Part shown: positions 40,488-51,045 of the stretch, piece after piece
Numbering within the stretch: the first letter of the stretch is position 1
Layout: every line of letters starts with the position of its first letter
Assembly: GCF_900106525.1 (NCBI RefSeq)
Contig: NZ_FNOG01000008.1
Coordinates: 124,001 to 188,000, forward strand
DNA length: 64,000 nucleotides
Source of the DNA: Lysobacter enzymogenes
Lineage (GTDB): Bacteria; Pseudomonadota; Gammaproteobacteria; Xanthomonadales; Xanthomonadaceae
Direction of reading: 5' to 3'
Made by a program: the position numbers and the translations under genes
The notes under the pieces: generated by a model
Databases searched by the model: none
What the model was told of the DNA's origin: nothing
Seen by the model: the letters and a program-made list of their open reading frames with translations, nothing else

Positions 40488-41597
40488 TCAGCGCGGGTCG
40501 TCCAGCCGCGGCGGCAGTTCCGGCGCGCTGTCGTCGCCGTCGCGCAGGCGGCGCATGGTCTCGGCCCAGTGCAGCACTTCGGCCACGGCCTCGAAGAATT
40601 CGTTGCCGATGTACTCGTCCAGCTCGGCCCGCTCGTGCAGGCCGCGCGCGAGTTCGATGTTCTGCAGGATCGGCACGCCGGCCTCGACCGCGGCGCGCTT
40701 GATCGCCTCGGCCATGTAGCCCTCGCCCTTGGCCACCACCACCGGCAGGTCGGTGATGCCGTGCTCGTACTGCAGGGCGATGGCGATGTGGGTGGGGTTG
40801 GTCACGACGACGTTGGATTGGCGGACGGCGTTGAGCATGTTCTGCTGCGACCATTCCTGATGCAACTGCCGGCGCCGGCTCTTCACGTGCGGGTCGCCCT
40901 CGTTCTCCTTGACCTCCTGCTGGATGTCGCGCCGGCTCATGCGCAACTGCTTGAGGTAGGAGAACTTCTGGTACCACACGTCGATGGCGGAGACGAAGAA
41001 GAACACGAAGATCGTCCACACCACGATCCGCACCAGGCCGTACCAGATGCCCGAGCCCATCGCCTCCGGCGGCGCGTAAGGCAGCAGCATCAGCTGGCCC
41101 AGCATCTTGTAGATCACGAACACGCCGATGCCGATCAGCGCCGCGCTCTTGATCACCGACTTGACCAGCTCGACCACATTGTCGAGCGAGAACATCTTCT
41201 TGACGCCCTCGGCCGGGTTCATCTTGTCCATCGCCGGCTTGAGCTTGCCCAGCGCCAGGATCGGGCCGACCTGCAGGAATTCGACGATCGCGCCGAGGAA
41301 CACCGCCATCGCCAGCAGCGGCAGGGTCAGCCACAGCAGGGTTTCGAAGGCCGAACCGCCGACCTCGCGCAAGGCGTCGCCGAAGGGCTGGTTGACCGCC
41401 TTGAGGCTGGTTTCGAACAGGCGGATCAGCTTGAGCCGCATGAAGTCCATCATCAGCCAGCCGCACACCACCCAGCCCAGCACCAGCACGGTACTGGTGA
41501 GCTCCTTGCTCTTGGCGACATTGCCTTCCTTGCGCGCGTCGCGGATCTTTTTCTGGGTCGGCGGCTCGGTCTTGTCGGCGCCCTGGTCCTTCGCCAT
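40488..41597 (-). CDS. sctU: T3SS export switch protein SctU (HrcU/FlhB family)
   Basis: A 369-residue protein. It begins with the conserved KTEPPTQKKIRDARKEGNVAKSKEL, has four membrane helices to about residue 205, then a cytosolic domain. The autocleavage motif NPTH is at residues 267-270 in VVVTNPTHIAIALQYEHG, needed for substrate switching with SctP. The tail is longer and more acidic than usual (SAPELPPRLDDPR). It is convergent with sctT, not in the QRST operon. The start ATG at 41597 begins the conserved N-terminus. Confidence 0.96.
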   Translation of the reverse strand: MAKDQGADKTEPPTQKKIRDARKEGNVAKSKELTSTVLVLGWVVCGWLMMDFMRLKLIRLFETSLKAVNQPFGDALREVGGSAFETLLWLTLPLLAMAVFLGAIVEFLQVGPILALGKLKPAMDKMNPAEGVKKMFSLDNVVELVKSVIKSAALIGIGVFVIYKMLGQLMLLPYAPPEAMGSGIWYGLVRIVVWTIFVFFFVSAIDVWYQKFSYLKQLRMSRRDIQQEVKENEGDPHVKSRRRQLHQEWSQQNMLNAVRQSNVVVTNPTHIAIALQYEHGITDLPVVVAKGEGYMAEAIKRAAVEAGVPILQNIELARGLHERAELDEYIGNEFFEAVAEVLHWAETMRRLRDGDDSAPELPPRLDDPR

Positions 41598-41823
41598 GCG
41601 CGGCCCTGCTGCGGGAAGGGCATCGAGGCTAGCACGCAGGCCACAGTGCGAAAGTGGCGGGTGTCAGCAATCGCCGCCGGGCCTGCGACAGGCAGCGGCG
41701 AGCGGCGCCTGAACGCGCGATGGGCACGCCCACCGCACCTAGGGTCGCCCCGAGTTGGCCGTTTCCGCGCCTCGGGGCTACATTGCGTCCATCCCCCAAA
41801 CCGCGACCGCTCCCACTGCCCGC

Positions 41824-42132
41824 ATGAGCACCATCGGCCCCGATTCGCGCATCGACCGCACTGGCCTGGACAGCCAGACGCTGGAAGCGTTGCGCGTTCG
41901 CGAGCCGGCGGCGCAGGCGCCGGGCGCGCTCGCCGAGGCCGTCCCCGCCTATGCCCCGCCCGCGGTCGACCCCGGCGAGGAGACCCTCAACGCCGACGCC
42001 TGGCACGGCGTGCCCGCCGGCGAGCGCCAGCTGCCCGGCGACACCCGCCTGGAGCACGAGCTGGGCCAGCTCGACCTGTCCGCCGCCGCCGACCGCGGCG
42101 CCGAGGCGGTGCTGGATTCGCTGACCGCCTGA
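41824..42132 (+). CDS. Hypothetical acidic protein near the T3SS locus
   Basis: A 102-residue acidic protein beginning MSTIGPDSRIDRTGLDSQTL and ending AADRGAEAVLDSLTA, with many Ala, Pro and Glu residues, no signal peptide and no membrane segment. The ATG at 41824 is chosen over an in-frame GTG at 41755 that would add a Cys-free basic leader. It reads away from sctU with 226 bp between, and could be a small type III substrate or chaperone by place, though nothing in the sequence shows this. Confidence 0.55.
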   Translation: MSTIGPDSRIDRTGLDSQTLEALRVREPAAQAPGALAEAVPAYAPPAVDPGEETLNADAWHGVPAGERQLPGDTRLEHELGQLDLSAAADRGAEAVLDSLTA

Positions 42133-42235
42133 GCCGCGGCCGCCTCGGCTCCGAATCGATCCGCAGACGGCCCGGCCCCGCATCGCCGGCCCGCTCGGCT
42201 AGGCTACTAGCGCCCTTCGCCCTGCAGCGCCCGCC

Positions 42236-42916
42236 GTGACCGACTCCGCCCCCTCGCCCGAAGCCCTGCGCGCCGCCGCCGACCGGCTGGTGTCCGCGCT
42301 GGCCGCGCACAGCGACCCGGAATACCGGCTCAGCGTGCTCAAGCGCGTGGTCCGGCGCCTGGGCGAGGAACGCTATCCCTTGTTCATCCGCCTGCTCGGG
42401 GTGGTCGCCGAGAGCGACGACGCGCGCGCCCAGCACCTGCTCGCCGACACCTTCGGCACCGCGCTGCGGCGCATGGACCTGCCCGGCGGCGCGCTCAGCT
42501 CCTGGGGCGCGACCCGGCTGCCGGATTCGACCGGGCCGGTCGCGGTCAGCGCGTTGTCCAGCCATTTCTTCGGCGCCACGCCGCGGCGCCTGCTGGGGCC
42601 GGTGGAATATCTGACGGTGTGGCATCTGCAGCGCACCCAGCGCACCGCGCTGGGCGCGCAGACCTTCCGCACCGCGCTGGCGCGGCTGATCGCCCTGCTC
42701 AACCGCAGCGAGGACGCGCGCACGCTGTATCCGCAGAAGCTCGCCGCGGACGCGCAGAACGAGATGGAAGGCGCTTACACCCGCGCCACTCGCGAGCGTC
42801 TGCGTGCGTTGGCCGATGCATGGCGCGCGGGGCGTTCGCCGGAGGAGGTCGCACAAGCGGTGCTGGATGTGGCGGAGGCGCCGTTGCCTAGCGGGTGGGT
42901 GGTTCGCGATCTTTGA
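42236..42916 (+). CDS. Hypothetical helical protein
   Basis: A 226-residue soluble, mostly helical protein starting at GTG 42236. Visible parts are DPEYRLSVLKRVVRRLGEERYPLFIRLLGVVAES, HFFGATPRRLLGPVEYLTVWHLQRTQRTAL and LNRSEDARTLYPQKLAADAQNEMEGAYTRATRERL. There is no signal peptide or membrane helix. I do not recognise the family. It follows the acidic hypothetical protein by 103 bp on the same strand. The stop is directly followed by a long inverted repeat (42919-43043). Confidence 0.7.
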   Translation: MTDSAPSPEALRAAADRLVSALAAHSDPEYRLSVLKRVVRRLGEERYPLFIRLLGVVAESDDARAQHLLADTFGTALRRMDLPGGALSSWGATRLPDSTGPVAVSALSSHFFGATPRRLLGPVEYLTVWHLQRTQRTALGAQTFRTALARLIALLNRSEDARTLYPQKLAADAQNEMEGAYTRATRERLRALADAWRAGRSPEEVAQAVLDVAEAPLPSGWVVRDL

Positions 42917-42918
42917 TC

Positions 42919-43043
42919 GGCCCTCACCCCAACCCCACCCCGGCCCGACCGCAGAGCGTTCGGGCGTTCGGTGCTGCGCGAGCCGATGGCTCGCAAGCGC
43001 AGCCCCTCACCCCGCCCGCGGGAGAGGGGTTGGGGTGAGGGCC
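42919..43043. repeat. 125-bp inverted repeat GGCCCTCACCCCAACCCC ... GGGGTTGGGGTGAGGGCC
   Basis: Perfect 18-bp outer arms lie 3 bp after the hypothetical gene stop. The inside is rich in CCCGGCCCGACC and CCCGCGGGAG and has further short palindromes (gcgcgagccgatggctcgc). It looks like a non-autonomous repeat element or a strong transcript-end hairpin. Confidence 0.75.
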
Positions 43044-43133
43044 CACGCAAAAACGCCGCTGCGACACTGAGCCACATCCTTGCGCGCAGCGCCGATGCTG
43101 CAATGCAGGCTTCCCCGCACCGAAGCCGCCCGC

Positions 43134-43742
43134 ATGCGCGACCTGTCCGCTCCGCCTTCGCCCACGCGCCGCCGCCTGCTCGCCGCGGCCGGCGCCGCCG
43201 CGCTGCTGAGCGCCTGCGGCCGCGCCGAACCCAAGCTGCAACTGCACGGCATCGACCTGAGCCTGCGCCCCGGTTTCGGCGGCGACTTCCGCCTGCTCGA
43301 CCCGCAAGGCCGCGAACGCACGCTCGCCGATTTCTACGGCAAGCCGGTGCTGCTGTTCTTCGGCTTCACCCTGTGCCCCGACGTGTGCCCGACCGCGCTG
43401 ACCCGCGCAGTGCAGATCCGCAAGCTGCTCGGCGCCGACGGCGCGCGCTTGCAGGTGCTGTTCGTCACCCTCGACCCCGCGCGCGACACGCCGCCGGTGC
43501 TGCAGGCCTACACCCAGGCGTTCGACCCCAGCTTCATCGGCCTGAGCGGCAGCGAGCAGCGCATCGCCGAAACCGCCAAGGCCTTCCGCGTGGTCTACGC
43601 GAAAGTGCCGACCGGCGCGACCTACACCATCGACCACTCCGCGCTCAGCTACGTCTACGACGCCCACGGCCGCCTGCGCATGGCGTTGCGCCACGAGCAG
43701 AGCGCGGCCGAGTGCGTCGACGACATCCGCCAGATCCTGTGA
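43134..43742 (+). CDS. SCO1/SenC-family copper chaperone
   Basis: A 202-residue membrane-anchored thioredoxin-fold protein. The twin-Arg-like leader TRRRLLAAAGAAALLSAC ends in a lipobox Cys28. The copper-binding CxxxC is in GFTLCPDVCPT (Cys81, Cys85) and the conserved His is in YTIDHSALSYV. SCO proteins deliver copper to the CuA site of cytochrome c oxidase. The ATG at 43134 begins just before the leader; a longer frame from 43080 is less likely. It is followed after 8 bp by a PCu(A)C chaperone that hands copper to SCO, so the two form an oxidase-assembly operon. Confidence 0.93.
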   Translation: MRDLSAPPSPTRRRLLAAAGAAALLSACGRAEPKLQLHGIDLSLRPGFGGDFRLLDPQGRERTLADFYGKPVLLFFGFTLCPDVCPTALTRAVQIRKLLGADGARLQVLFVTLDPARDTPPVLQAYTQAFDPSFIGLSGSEQRIAETAKAFRVVYAKVPTGATYTIDHSALSYVYDAHGRLRMALRHEQSAAECVDDIRQIL

Positions 43743-43750
43743 GGCTCAAC

Positions 43751-44203
43751 ATGCGTAGCGATCGTTTGGGTTGCCTGCTGTTCGCCGCCGCGCTGTCGTG
43801 CGCGGCGCCCGCCGCCTGGGCGCAAGTGGCCGTGGACGCGCCGTGGGTGCGCGCGACGGTCGCGCAACAACCGGCCACCGGCGCCTTCATGCGCCTGACC
43901 GCGCAGCGCGACCTGCGTTTGATCGGCGCGCGCTCGGCCATCGCCGAACACACGGAAGTGCACGAAATGGCGATGCAGGGCCAGACCATGCGCATGCGCC
44001 AGATCGCCGCGCTGGAGCTGCCGAAAGGCCGCGCGGTCGCGCTGGCGCCCGGCGGCTATCACCTGATGCTGATCGGCCTGAAGCAGCCGCTGCGCGCGGG
44101 CCAGAAGGTCGCGCTGACCCTGATCTTCGAAGACCCCGCCGGCAAGCGCAGCGAACAAGAGGTGCAAGCCGAAGTCCGCCCGCTGACGGCGCCGGCTTCG
44201 TGA
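43751..44203 (+). CDS. PCu(A)C periplasmic copper chaperone
   Basis: A 150-residue periplasmic protein with a Sec signal peptide (residues 1-25, ending AAWAQ). The core shows VDAPWVRATVAQQPATGAFMRLTA and the Cu(I) ligands H-x4-M spaced as in the family: EVHEMAMQGQTMRM and later GGYHLMLIGL (the H(M)-x10-M-x21-HxM pattern). It works with SCO1 to metallate CuA. It follows the SCO gene by 8 bp. The stop is followed by a GTAGGAGCGGCGC inverted repeat. Confidence 0.93.
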   Translation: MRSDRLGCLLFAAALSCAAPAAWAQVAVDAPWVRATVAQQPATGAFMRLTAQRDLRLIGARSAIAEHTEVHEMAMQGQTMRMRQIAALELPKGRAVALAPGGYHLMLIGLKQPLRAGQKVALTLIFEDPAGKRSEQEVQAEVRPLTAPAS

Positions 44204-44209
44204 TCTACC

Positions 44210-44306
44210 TGTAGGAGCGGCGCAAGCCGCGACCGCGACAACGCGACAATCGCGAAAGTTTCGGCGCAGTTGGATTGTCGCAGTCGCGGCTCGCGCCGCT
44301 CCTACA
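44210..44306. repeat. Inverted pair of the GTAGGAGCGGCGC repeat
   Basis: Copies at 44210-44240 and 44277-44306 face each other between the convergent PCu(A)C and response-regulator genes, 6 bp and 12 bp from their stops. The arms share about 30 bases (cgcgaccgcgaca / tgtcgcagtcgcg and the gtaggag ends). Confidence 0.8.
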
Positions 44307-44317
44307 ACGGTCTTGCG

Positions 44318-44914
44318 CTACAACCCGACGACGCTGCGCTCCGGCCCCGGCCGCTTGCCGAGCTTGCGCTGCAGCGAGCGGCGATGCATGCCGAGCAAGC
44401 GTGCGGTCGCCGAGATGTTGCCGCCGGTGTCGTTGAGCGCCTGCTGGATGTGCTCCCACTCCAGCCGCCGCAGCGGCATCATCGTGTCCGGCGCTGGCGC
44501 CAGCGGCACTGCGGCGTCGGGCACGTCGATGCCGAGCGCGGCCAAGATCGCGCCGACGCTGGCCGGCTTGGGCAGGTAGTCGTCGGCGCCGCGCTTGATC
44601 GCGTCCACCGCGGTGGCGACGCTGGCGTAGCCGGTGACCAAGACGATGCGCATATCCGTGCGCAGCTCGCGCAACGGCCGGATCAGTTGCAGGCCCGATT
44701 CGGCGCCGAGCTTGAGATCGACCAGGGCGAACGCCGGCGGTTGTTGCAGCGCCAGGTCCAGCGCCTGGCGCACGCTGCCGGCGGTGCGCGCCTCGATGCC
44801 GCGACGGGCGAGGCTGCGTTGCAGGGTGGCGGCGTAGGTGTCGTCGTCGTCGACGATCAGGCCCGCGCCGAGGGGGCCGTTCACAACGGCACGAGGGGGC
44901 GTGGTTGCGTTCAT
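44318..44914 (-). CDS. RegA/PrrA/ActR-like response regulator
   Basis: A 198-residue regulator. The receiver has LIVDDDDTYAATL, the acceptor Asp66 in FALVDLKLGAESG and Lys in DDYLPKP. A short linker leads to a Fis-type helix-turn-helix: LEWEHIQQALNDTGGNISATARLLGMHRRSLQRKLGKRP, the RegA/PrrA form. In alphaproteobacteria this family responds to redox state through the RegB kinase and sits with senC. Here a SenC-like gene is 600 bp away, convergent, but no RegB-like kinase is present. The ATG at 44914 follows a long open frame with no family features. It probably links respiratory redox state to oxidase genes. Confidence 0.9.
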   Translation of the reverse strand: MNATTPPRAVVNGPLGAGLIVDDDDTYAATLQRSLARRGIEARTAGSVRQALDLALQQPPAFALVDLKLGAESGLQLIRPLRELRTDMRIVLVTGYASVATAVDAIKRGADDYLPKPASVGAILAALGIDVPDAAVPLAPAPDTMMPLRRLEWEHIQQALNDTGGNISATARLLGMHRRSLQRKLGKRPGPERSVVGL

Positions 44915-45217
44915 GCGCGGCATCCTACGCCCGGGCCTGCGCGGCGGGAGTGCGGCAAACTGCCACAGGACAAAGTGTCCAAGGGTGTGGTTGGGGTTCG
45001 GATTGCGGGGGAAAATCGGAATTCGCGGAGGCGATGGGCCGCTACGCCACCCACCTAACGTCATCCCCGCGTAGGCGGGGATCCAGAGACTTCAGAGTCA
45101 TGCCTCGATAAAGCCCTGGATGCCCGCCTTCGCGGGCATGACGAAAGGTAAGTTTCGCGGTATGACGTCGATGGGTTTCGCCTCTTCCAGATCGTCATCC
45201 CCCCGAACGCCCAACCC
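44915..45217. other. Gene-free region with one inverted repeat pair
   Basis: About 300 bp containing the response-regulator upstream region and, at 45060-45143, an inverted pair of the GTCATCCCCGCG repeat family (one arm cccgccttcgcgggcatgacg). A further half-copy (gtcatccccccg) is at 45193. No gene is seen. Confidence 0.55.
45060..45143. repeat. Inverted pair of the GTCATCCCCGCG repeat family
   Basis: Left copy gtcatccccgcgtaggcggg and right copy cccgccttcgcgggcatgac, joined by agacttcagagtcatgcctc. The joining sequence is the same as in the 116-bp array at 2793. Confidence 0.75.
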
Positions 45218-47809
<2,592 letters not shown>

Positions 47810-47943
47810 GGGTGGCTCCTGAAAGCGAGGAAAAGGACGGCGCCGGATCGGCCGGATCGGCCGAAACGCCGCGAAAACAGATGAGTTCCGCCCGTGCGAT
47901 CTGGCAGAATGCGGCCTACACGCGACAAGGAAACAGACCGGTC

Positions 47944-48969
47944 ATGCGGGTGCGCATCGAAGATGTGGCGGAGGTCGCGGGCGTGTCGATGAAGACCGTC
48001 TCGCGCGTGCTCAACCAGGAACCCAACGTCAGCGAGGAAACCCGCAAGCGCGTGGAAGCCGCCGCGCGCAAGCTGCAATACCGGCCGAACCCGTCGGCGC
48101 GCAGCCTGGCCGGGCAGCGTTCGTTCCTGGTGGCGCTGCTGTACGACAACCCGTCCAGCAATTATCTGATGGAAGTGCAGGCCGGCATGCTCGACGCCTG
48201 CAACAGCCAGCACTACAACCTGATGCTGGCGCCGGTGACCTACACCGACAAGAAGCTGGTGGCGCACGTGGACGAGATCGTGCAGCGCTCGCGCGCCGAC
48301 GGCCTGGTGCTGACGCCGCCGCTGACCGACCACCCGGGCCTGATGAAGCGGCTCGGCCAGCTGCGCATTCCCTACGCCAACATCTCGCCCAAGCTGCGCG
48401 GCGAGCGCATCGGCGTGGTGCTCGACGAGGAACGCGCGGTGCGCGAGCTGATGGCGCACCTGGTCTCGCTCGGCCATCGCCGCATCGCCCACATCAAGGG
48501 CCATCCCGAGCACGGCGCCAGCCAGTGGCGCTTGAACGGCTATCGCGACGGCCTGGCCGCGGCCGGCATCGAGTTCGATCCGCAGCTGGTGGCCGAAGGC
48601 GATTTCCACTACGACACCGGCGCGATCTGCGCCCAGCGCCTGCTGCTGATGGACGATCCGCCGACCGCGATCTTCGCCGCCAACGACGACATGGCCGCCG
48701 GCACCATCCGCACCGCCAGCGAAATGGGCTTGTCGATTCCCGGCGACGTGTCGGTGTGCGGCTTCGACGACACGCCGCTGTCGCGGCAGATCTATCCGCC
48801 GCTGACCACGGTGCGCCAGCCCACCCGCGAGATGGGCCGCCTGGCCACCCACGAGCTGTTCAAGCGGATCAAGGCGCCCGACGCCGGCCAGCTGATCCTG
48901 GCGCCGTACGAACTGCAGTTGCGCAAGTCGACCGGCGCGGTCGGCAAGCCGCGCGCGCGCAAGCGCTGA
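47944..48969 (+). CDS. LacI-family transcriptional regulator
   Basis: A 341-residue repressor. The N-terminal helix-turn-helix and hinge are VRIEDVAEVAGVSMKTVSRVLNQEPNVSEETRKRVEAAARKLQYRPNPSARSLAG, fully typical. The sugar-binding domain includes FLVALLYDNPSSNYLMEVQAGMLDA and PTAIFAANDDMAAGTIRTASEMG and SVCGFDDTPLSRQIYPPLTTVRQP. It lies divergent from the GH3 gene and convergent with a sugar symporter; the outer TonB receptor gene has a LacI-type palindrome in its promoter (53833-53846). It probably represses this beta-glucan/cellobiose locus. The ATG at 47944 begins the DNA-binding domain; the upstream in-frame part is intergenic. Confidence 0.94.
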   Translation: MRVRIEDVAEVAGVSMKTVSRVLNQEPNVSEETRKRVEAAARKLQYRPNPSARSLAGQRSFLVALLYDNPSSNYLMEVQAGMLDACNSQHYNLMLAPVTYTDKKLVAHVDEIVQRSRADGLVLTPPLTDHPGLMKRLGQLRIPYANISPKLRGERIGVVLDEERAVRELMAHLVSLGHRRIAHIKGHPEHGASQWRLNGYRDGLAAAGIEFDPQLVAEGDFHYDTGAICAQRLLLMDDPPTAIFAANDDMAAGTIRTASEMGLSIPGDVSVCGFDDTPLSRQIYPPLTTVRQPTREMGRLATHELFKRIKAPDAGQLILAPYELQLRKSTGAVGKPRARKR

Positions 48970-49016
48970 GCCGCGCGCGGCGGCGCGGGCGGCGCGCTGC
49001 GCTCGCACCGCCGCCG

Positions 49017-50582
49017 TCACCAGAACGCGGCGTACAGCGCGATCAGGATCGCCAGCACCGCCAGCGCCGCCATGTTCCAGGCCGGCGCGGTGGCGTAGCT
49101 GACGCCGTCGTGGCGGATGCGGTCGCGCGCCGCGGGCGGGGCGGTGGCGAGCGAGACCGCCGCCATCAACACCGCCGACAACAGGAACGCCAGGCCAATA
49201 CGGTTCACGAACGACATGTCGGTCAGCACCACGTACTTGAACAACAGCGAGAACCCGATCGATCCACCCGCCGCTGCCAGTGCGCCGGCTTCGTTGGCGC
49301 GCTTCCAGAACAGGCCAAACAGGAAGATCACCACGATGCCCGGGGTGAAGAAGCCGGTGTATTCCTGGATGTACTGGAAGCCTTGGTCGAAACCACCCAG
49401 CAGCGGGCGCGCGGTGGCGATAGCGATGAGGATCGACACCGCCGCAGCGATACGGCCGACCCGCACCAGTTGTCGCTCGCTCGCATCCACGCGCCGCTTG
49501 GCATAAAAGTCCAGGGTGAAGATAGTCGCCACCGAATTGATCTTCGACGCCAGCGAGGCCACGATCGCTGCGACCAACGCCGCAAACACCAGGCCGAGCA
49601 CGCCCGGCGGCAGCAGCGCCATCATCGCCGGATAGGCATCGTCGGAACGCTTCAGATCTGGCGCCAGCATCACCGCGGCGATGCCCGGCAACACCACGAT
49701 CACCGGCAACACGATCTTCAGCGCGGCGGCGAACACGATGCCCTTCTGCGCCTCCTTCAAGTCCTTGGCGGCCAAAGCTCGCTGGATGATGTACTGGTTG
49801 AAGCCCCAGTAGCTCAGGTGCGCCACCCACAGGCCACCCAGCAGCACGCCGATGCCCGGCAGATCCTTGTAGTGCGGATTATCAGGCGAGAGGATCATAT
49901 GGAAGTGATCCGGGTGCGCAGTCACGAGCTTGTTCCAGCCAGCCAGGATGCCCGCGCCGTCGCCGATCTTGCTCAAGGTCAGCCCGGCCACCAGCAGCCC
50001 ACCGAGCACCAGCAAGGTCACCTGCACGATATCGGTCAGCGCCACCGCCTTGAGCCCGCCGTACAGCTGATACGCCAGCGCGAACAGGCCGAGCAAGGTC
50101 AGCGCCAGCATCTGGTCCATGCCGGTGACTTGCGCCACCGCGATCGAACCCAGCCACACGATCGAGGTCAGGTTGACGAACACGTACAGCCCGAGCCAGA
50201 ACACGGCCATCAGGGTGCGGATGCGGTTGCCGTACCGCTCTTCCAGGAACTGCGGCATGGTGTAGATGCCGTTGCGCAGGAACACCGGCAGGAAGAACTT
50301 GCCGACCACCAGCAGCGTCGCCGCCGCCATCCACTCATACGAAGCGATGGCCAGCCCCAACGCGTAGCCGGAGCCGGACATGCCGATGATCTGTTCGGCC
50401 GAGATGTTGGCCGCGATCAGCGAAGCGCCGATCGCCCACCACGGCAGCGCCTTGCTGGCGAGGAAGTAATCTTTGGCGGTCTTCTCGTGGCCGCCCTTTT
50501 CGCGCGAGACCCACTGGGCGAGGACGAACACGCCGGCCAGGTAGGCCAGGACGATGGCGGTGTCGAGCAGGGAGAGTTTCAT
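49017..50582 (-). CDS. Sodium/sugar symporter (SSS family, SGLT-like)
   Basis: A 521-residue transporter with about 14 helices. It shows LAYLAGVFVLAQWVSREKGGHEKTAKDYFLASKALPWWAIGASLIAANISAEQIIGMSGSGYALG, the characteristic N-terminal region of bacterial SGLT proteins (the ANISAEQ and GSGYALG segments line the sugar and sodium sites). Later SYWGFNQYIIQRALAAKDLKEAQKG is also diagnostic. It would import glucose or short oligosaccharides from the periplasm after GH3 cleavage. The gene is 47 bp from the convergent LacI stop. Confidence 0.93.
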   Translation of the reverse strand: MKLSLLDTAIVLAYLAGVFVLAQWVSREKGGHEKTAKDYFLASKALPWWAIGASLIAANISAEQIIGMSGSGYALGLAIASYEWMAAATLLVVGKFFLPVFLRNGIYTMPQFLEERYGNRIRTLMAVFWLGLYVFVNLTSIVWLGSIAVAQVTGMDQMLALTLLGLFALAYQLYGGLKAVALTDIVQVTLLVLGGLLVAGLTLSKIGDGAGILAGWNKLVTAHPDHFHMILSPDNPHYKDLPGIGVLLGGLWVAHLSYWGFNQYIIQRALAAKDLKEAQKGIVFAAALKIVLPVIVVLPGIAAVMLAPDLKRSDDAYPAMMALLPPGVLGLVFAALVAAIVASLASKINSVATIFTLDFYAKRRVDASERQLVRVGRIAAAVSILIAIATARPLLGGFDQGFQYIQEYTGFFTPGIVVIFLFGLFWKRANEAGALAAAGGSIGFSLLFKYVVLTDMSFVNRIGLAFLLSAVLMAAVSLATAPPAARDRIRHDGVSYATAPAWNMAALAVLAILIALYAAFW

Positions 50583-51045
50583 GCGGCTCCGTGGCGGGAT
50601 GGCGCGGGTGCGTCCGTTCTACCCGCCGCCGCCGAAGCTGGCCATGGCTGGGCGGCGGTTTGGGGCAAGAATTCGATTGCAGTGGCGTCGCCGGCGGGGT
50701 GCCGAGGCGGTGGCCGGGTGGTTCGTGGCGCCACCCACCTACCGTCATTCCCGCGAGCGCGGGAATCCAGGGCTTCACCGAAGCATGACGCTGAAGTCTC
50801 TGGATTCCCGCCTTCGCGGGAATGACGGATGTGAGATGACTCTGAAGTCTCTGGATTCCCGCGTTCGCGGGAATGACGAGTGCGGGATGACGCTGAAGTC
50901 TCCGGATTCCCGCCTACGCGGAAATGACGAGCAGGAAACACCGCAGCGACGACACCCCGCCGTTCCGCCCGCACGCCGAGGGGACGCGCGCGGGACGGAG
51001 CGGCGAGGCAGGGACGCCGGGTTGTCGCGGCCTTCGGCTGCGACA
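50583..51045. other. Gene-free region with 51-bp tandem repeats
   Basis: Between two left-reading genes (symporter and TonB receptor). It carries the tandem repeat at 50743-50931. No gene or clear promoter for the symporter was found. Confidence 0.5.
50743..50931. repeat. 51-bp tandem repeat (three units) of the GGATTCCCGC-TTCGCGGGAATGACG family
   Basis: Units begin at 50791, 50842 and 50893, each ctgaagtctctggattcccg followed by a hairpin CCCGC-NTTC-GCGGG and aatgacg. A facing copy (cattcccgcgagcgcgggaatccagg) precedes them at 50743. The third unit has decayed arms (cctacgcggaaatgacg). The period differs from the 116-bp array because only one hairpin per unit is kept. Confidence 0.85.
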
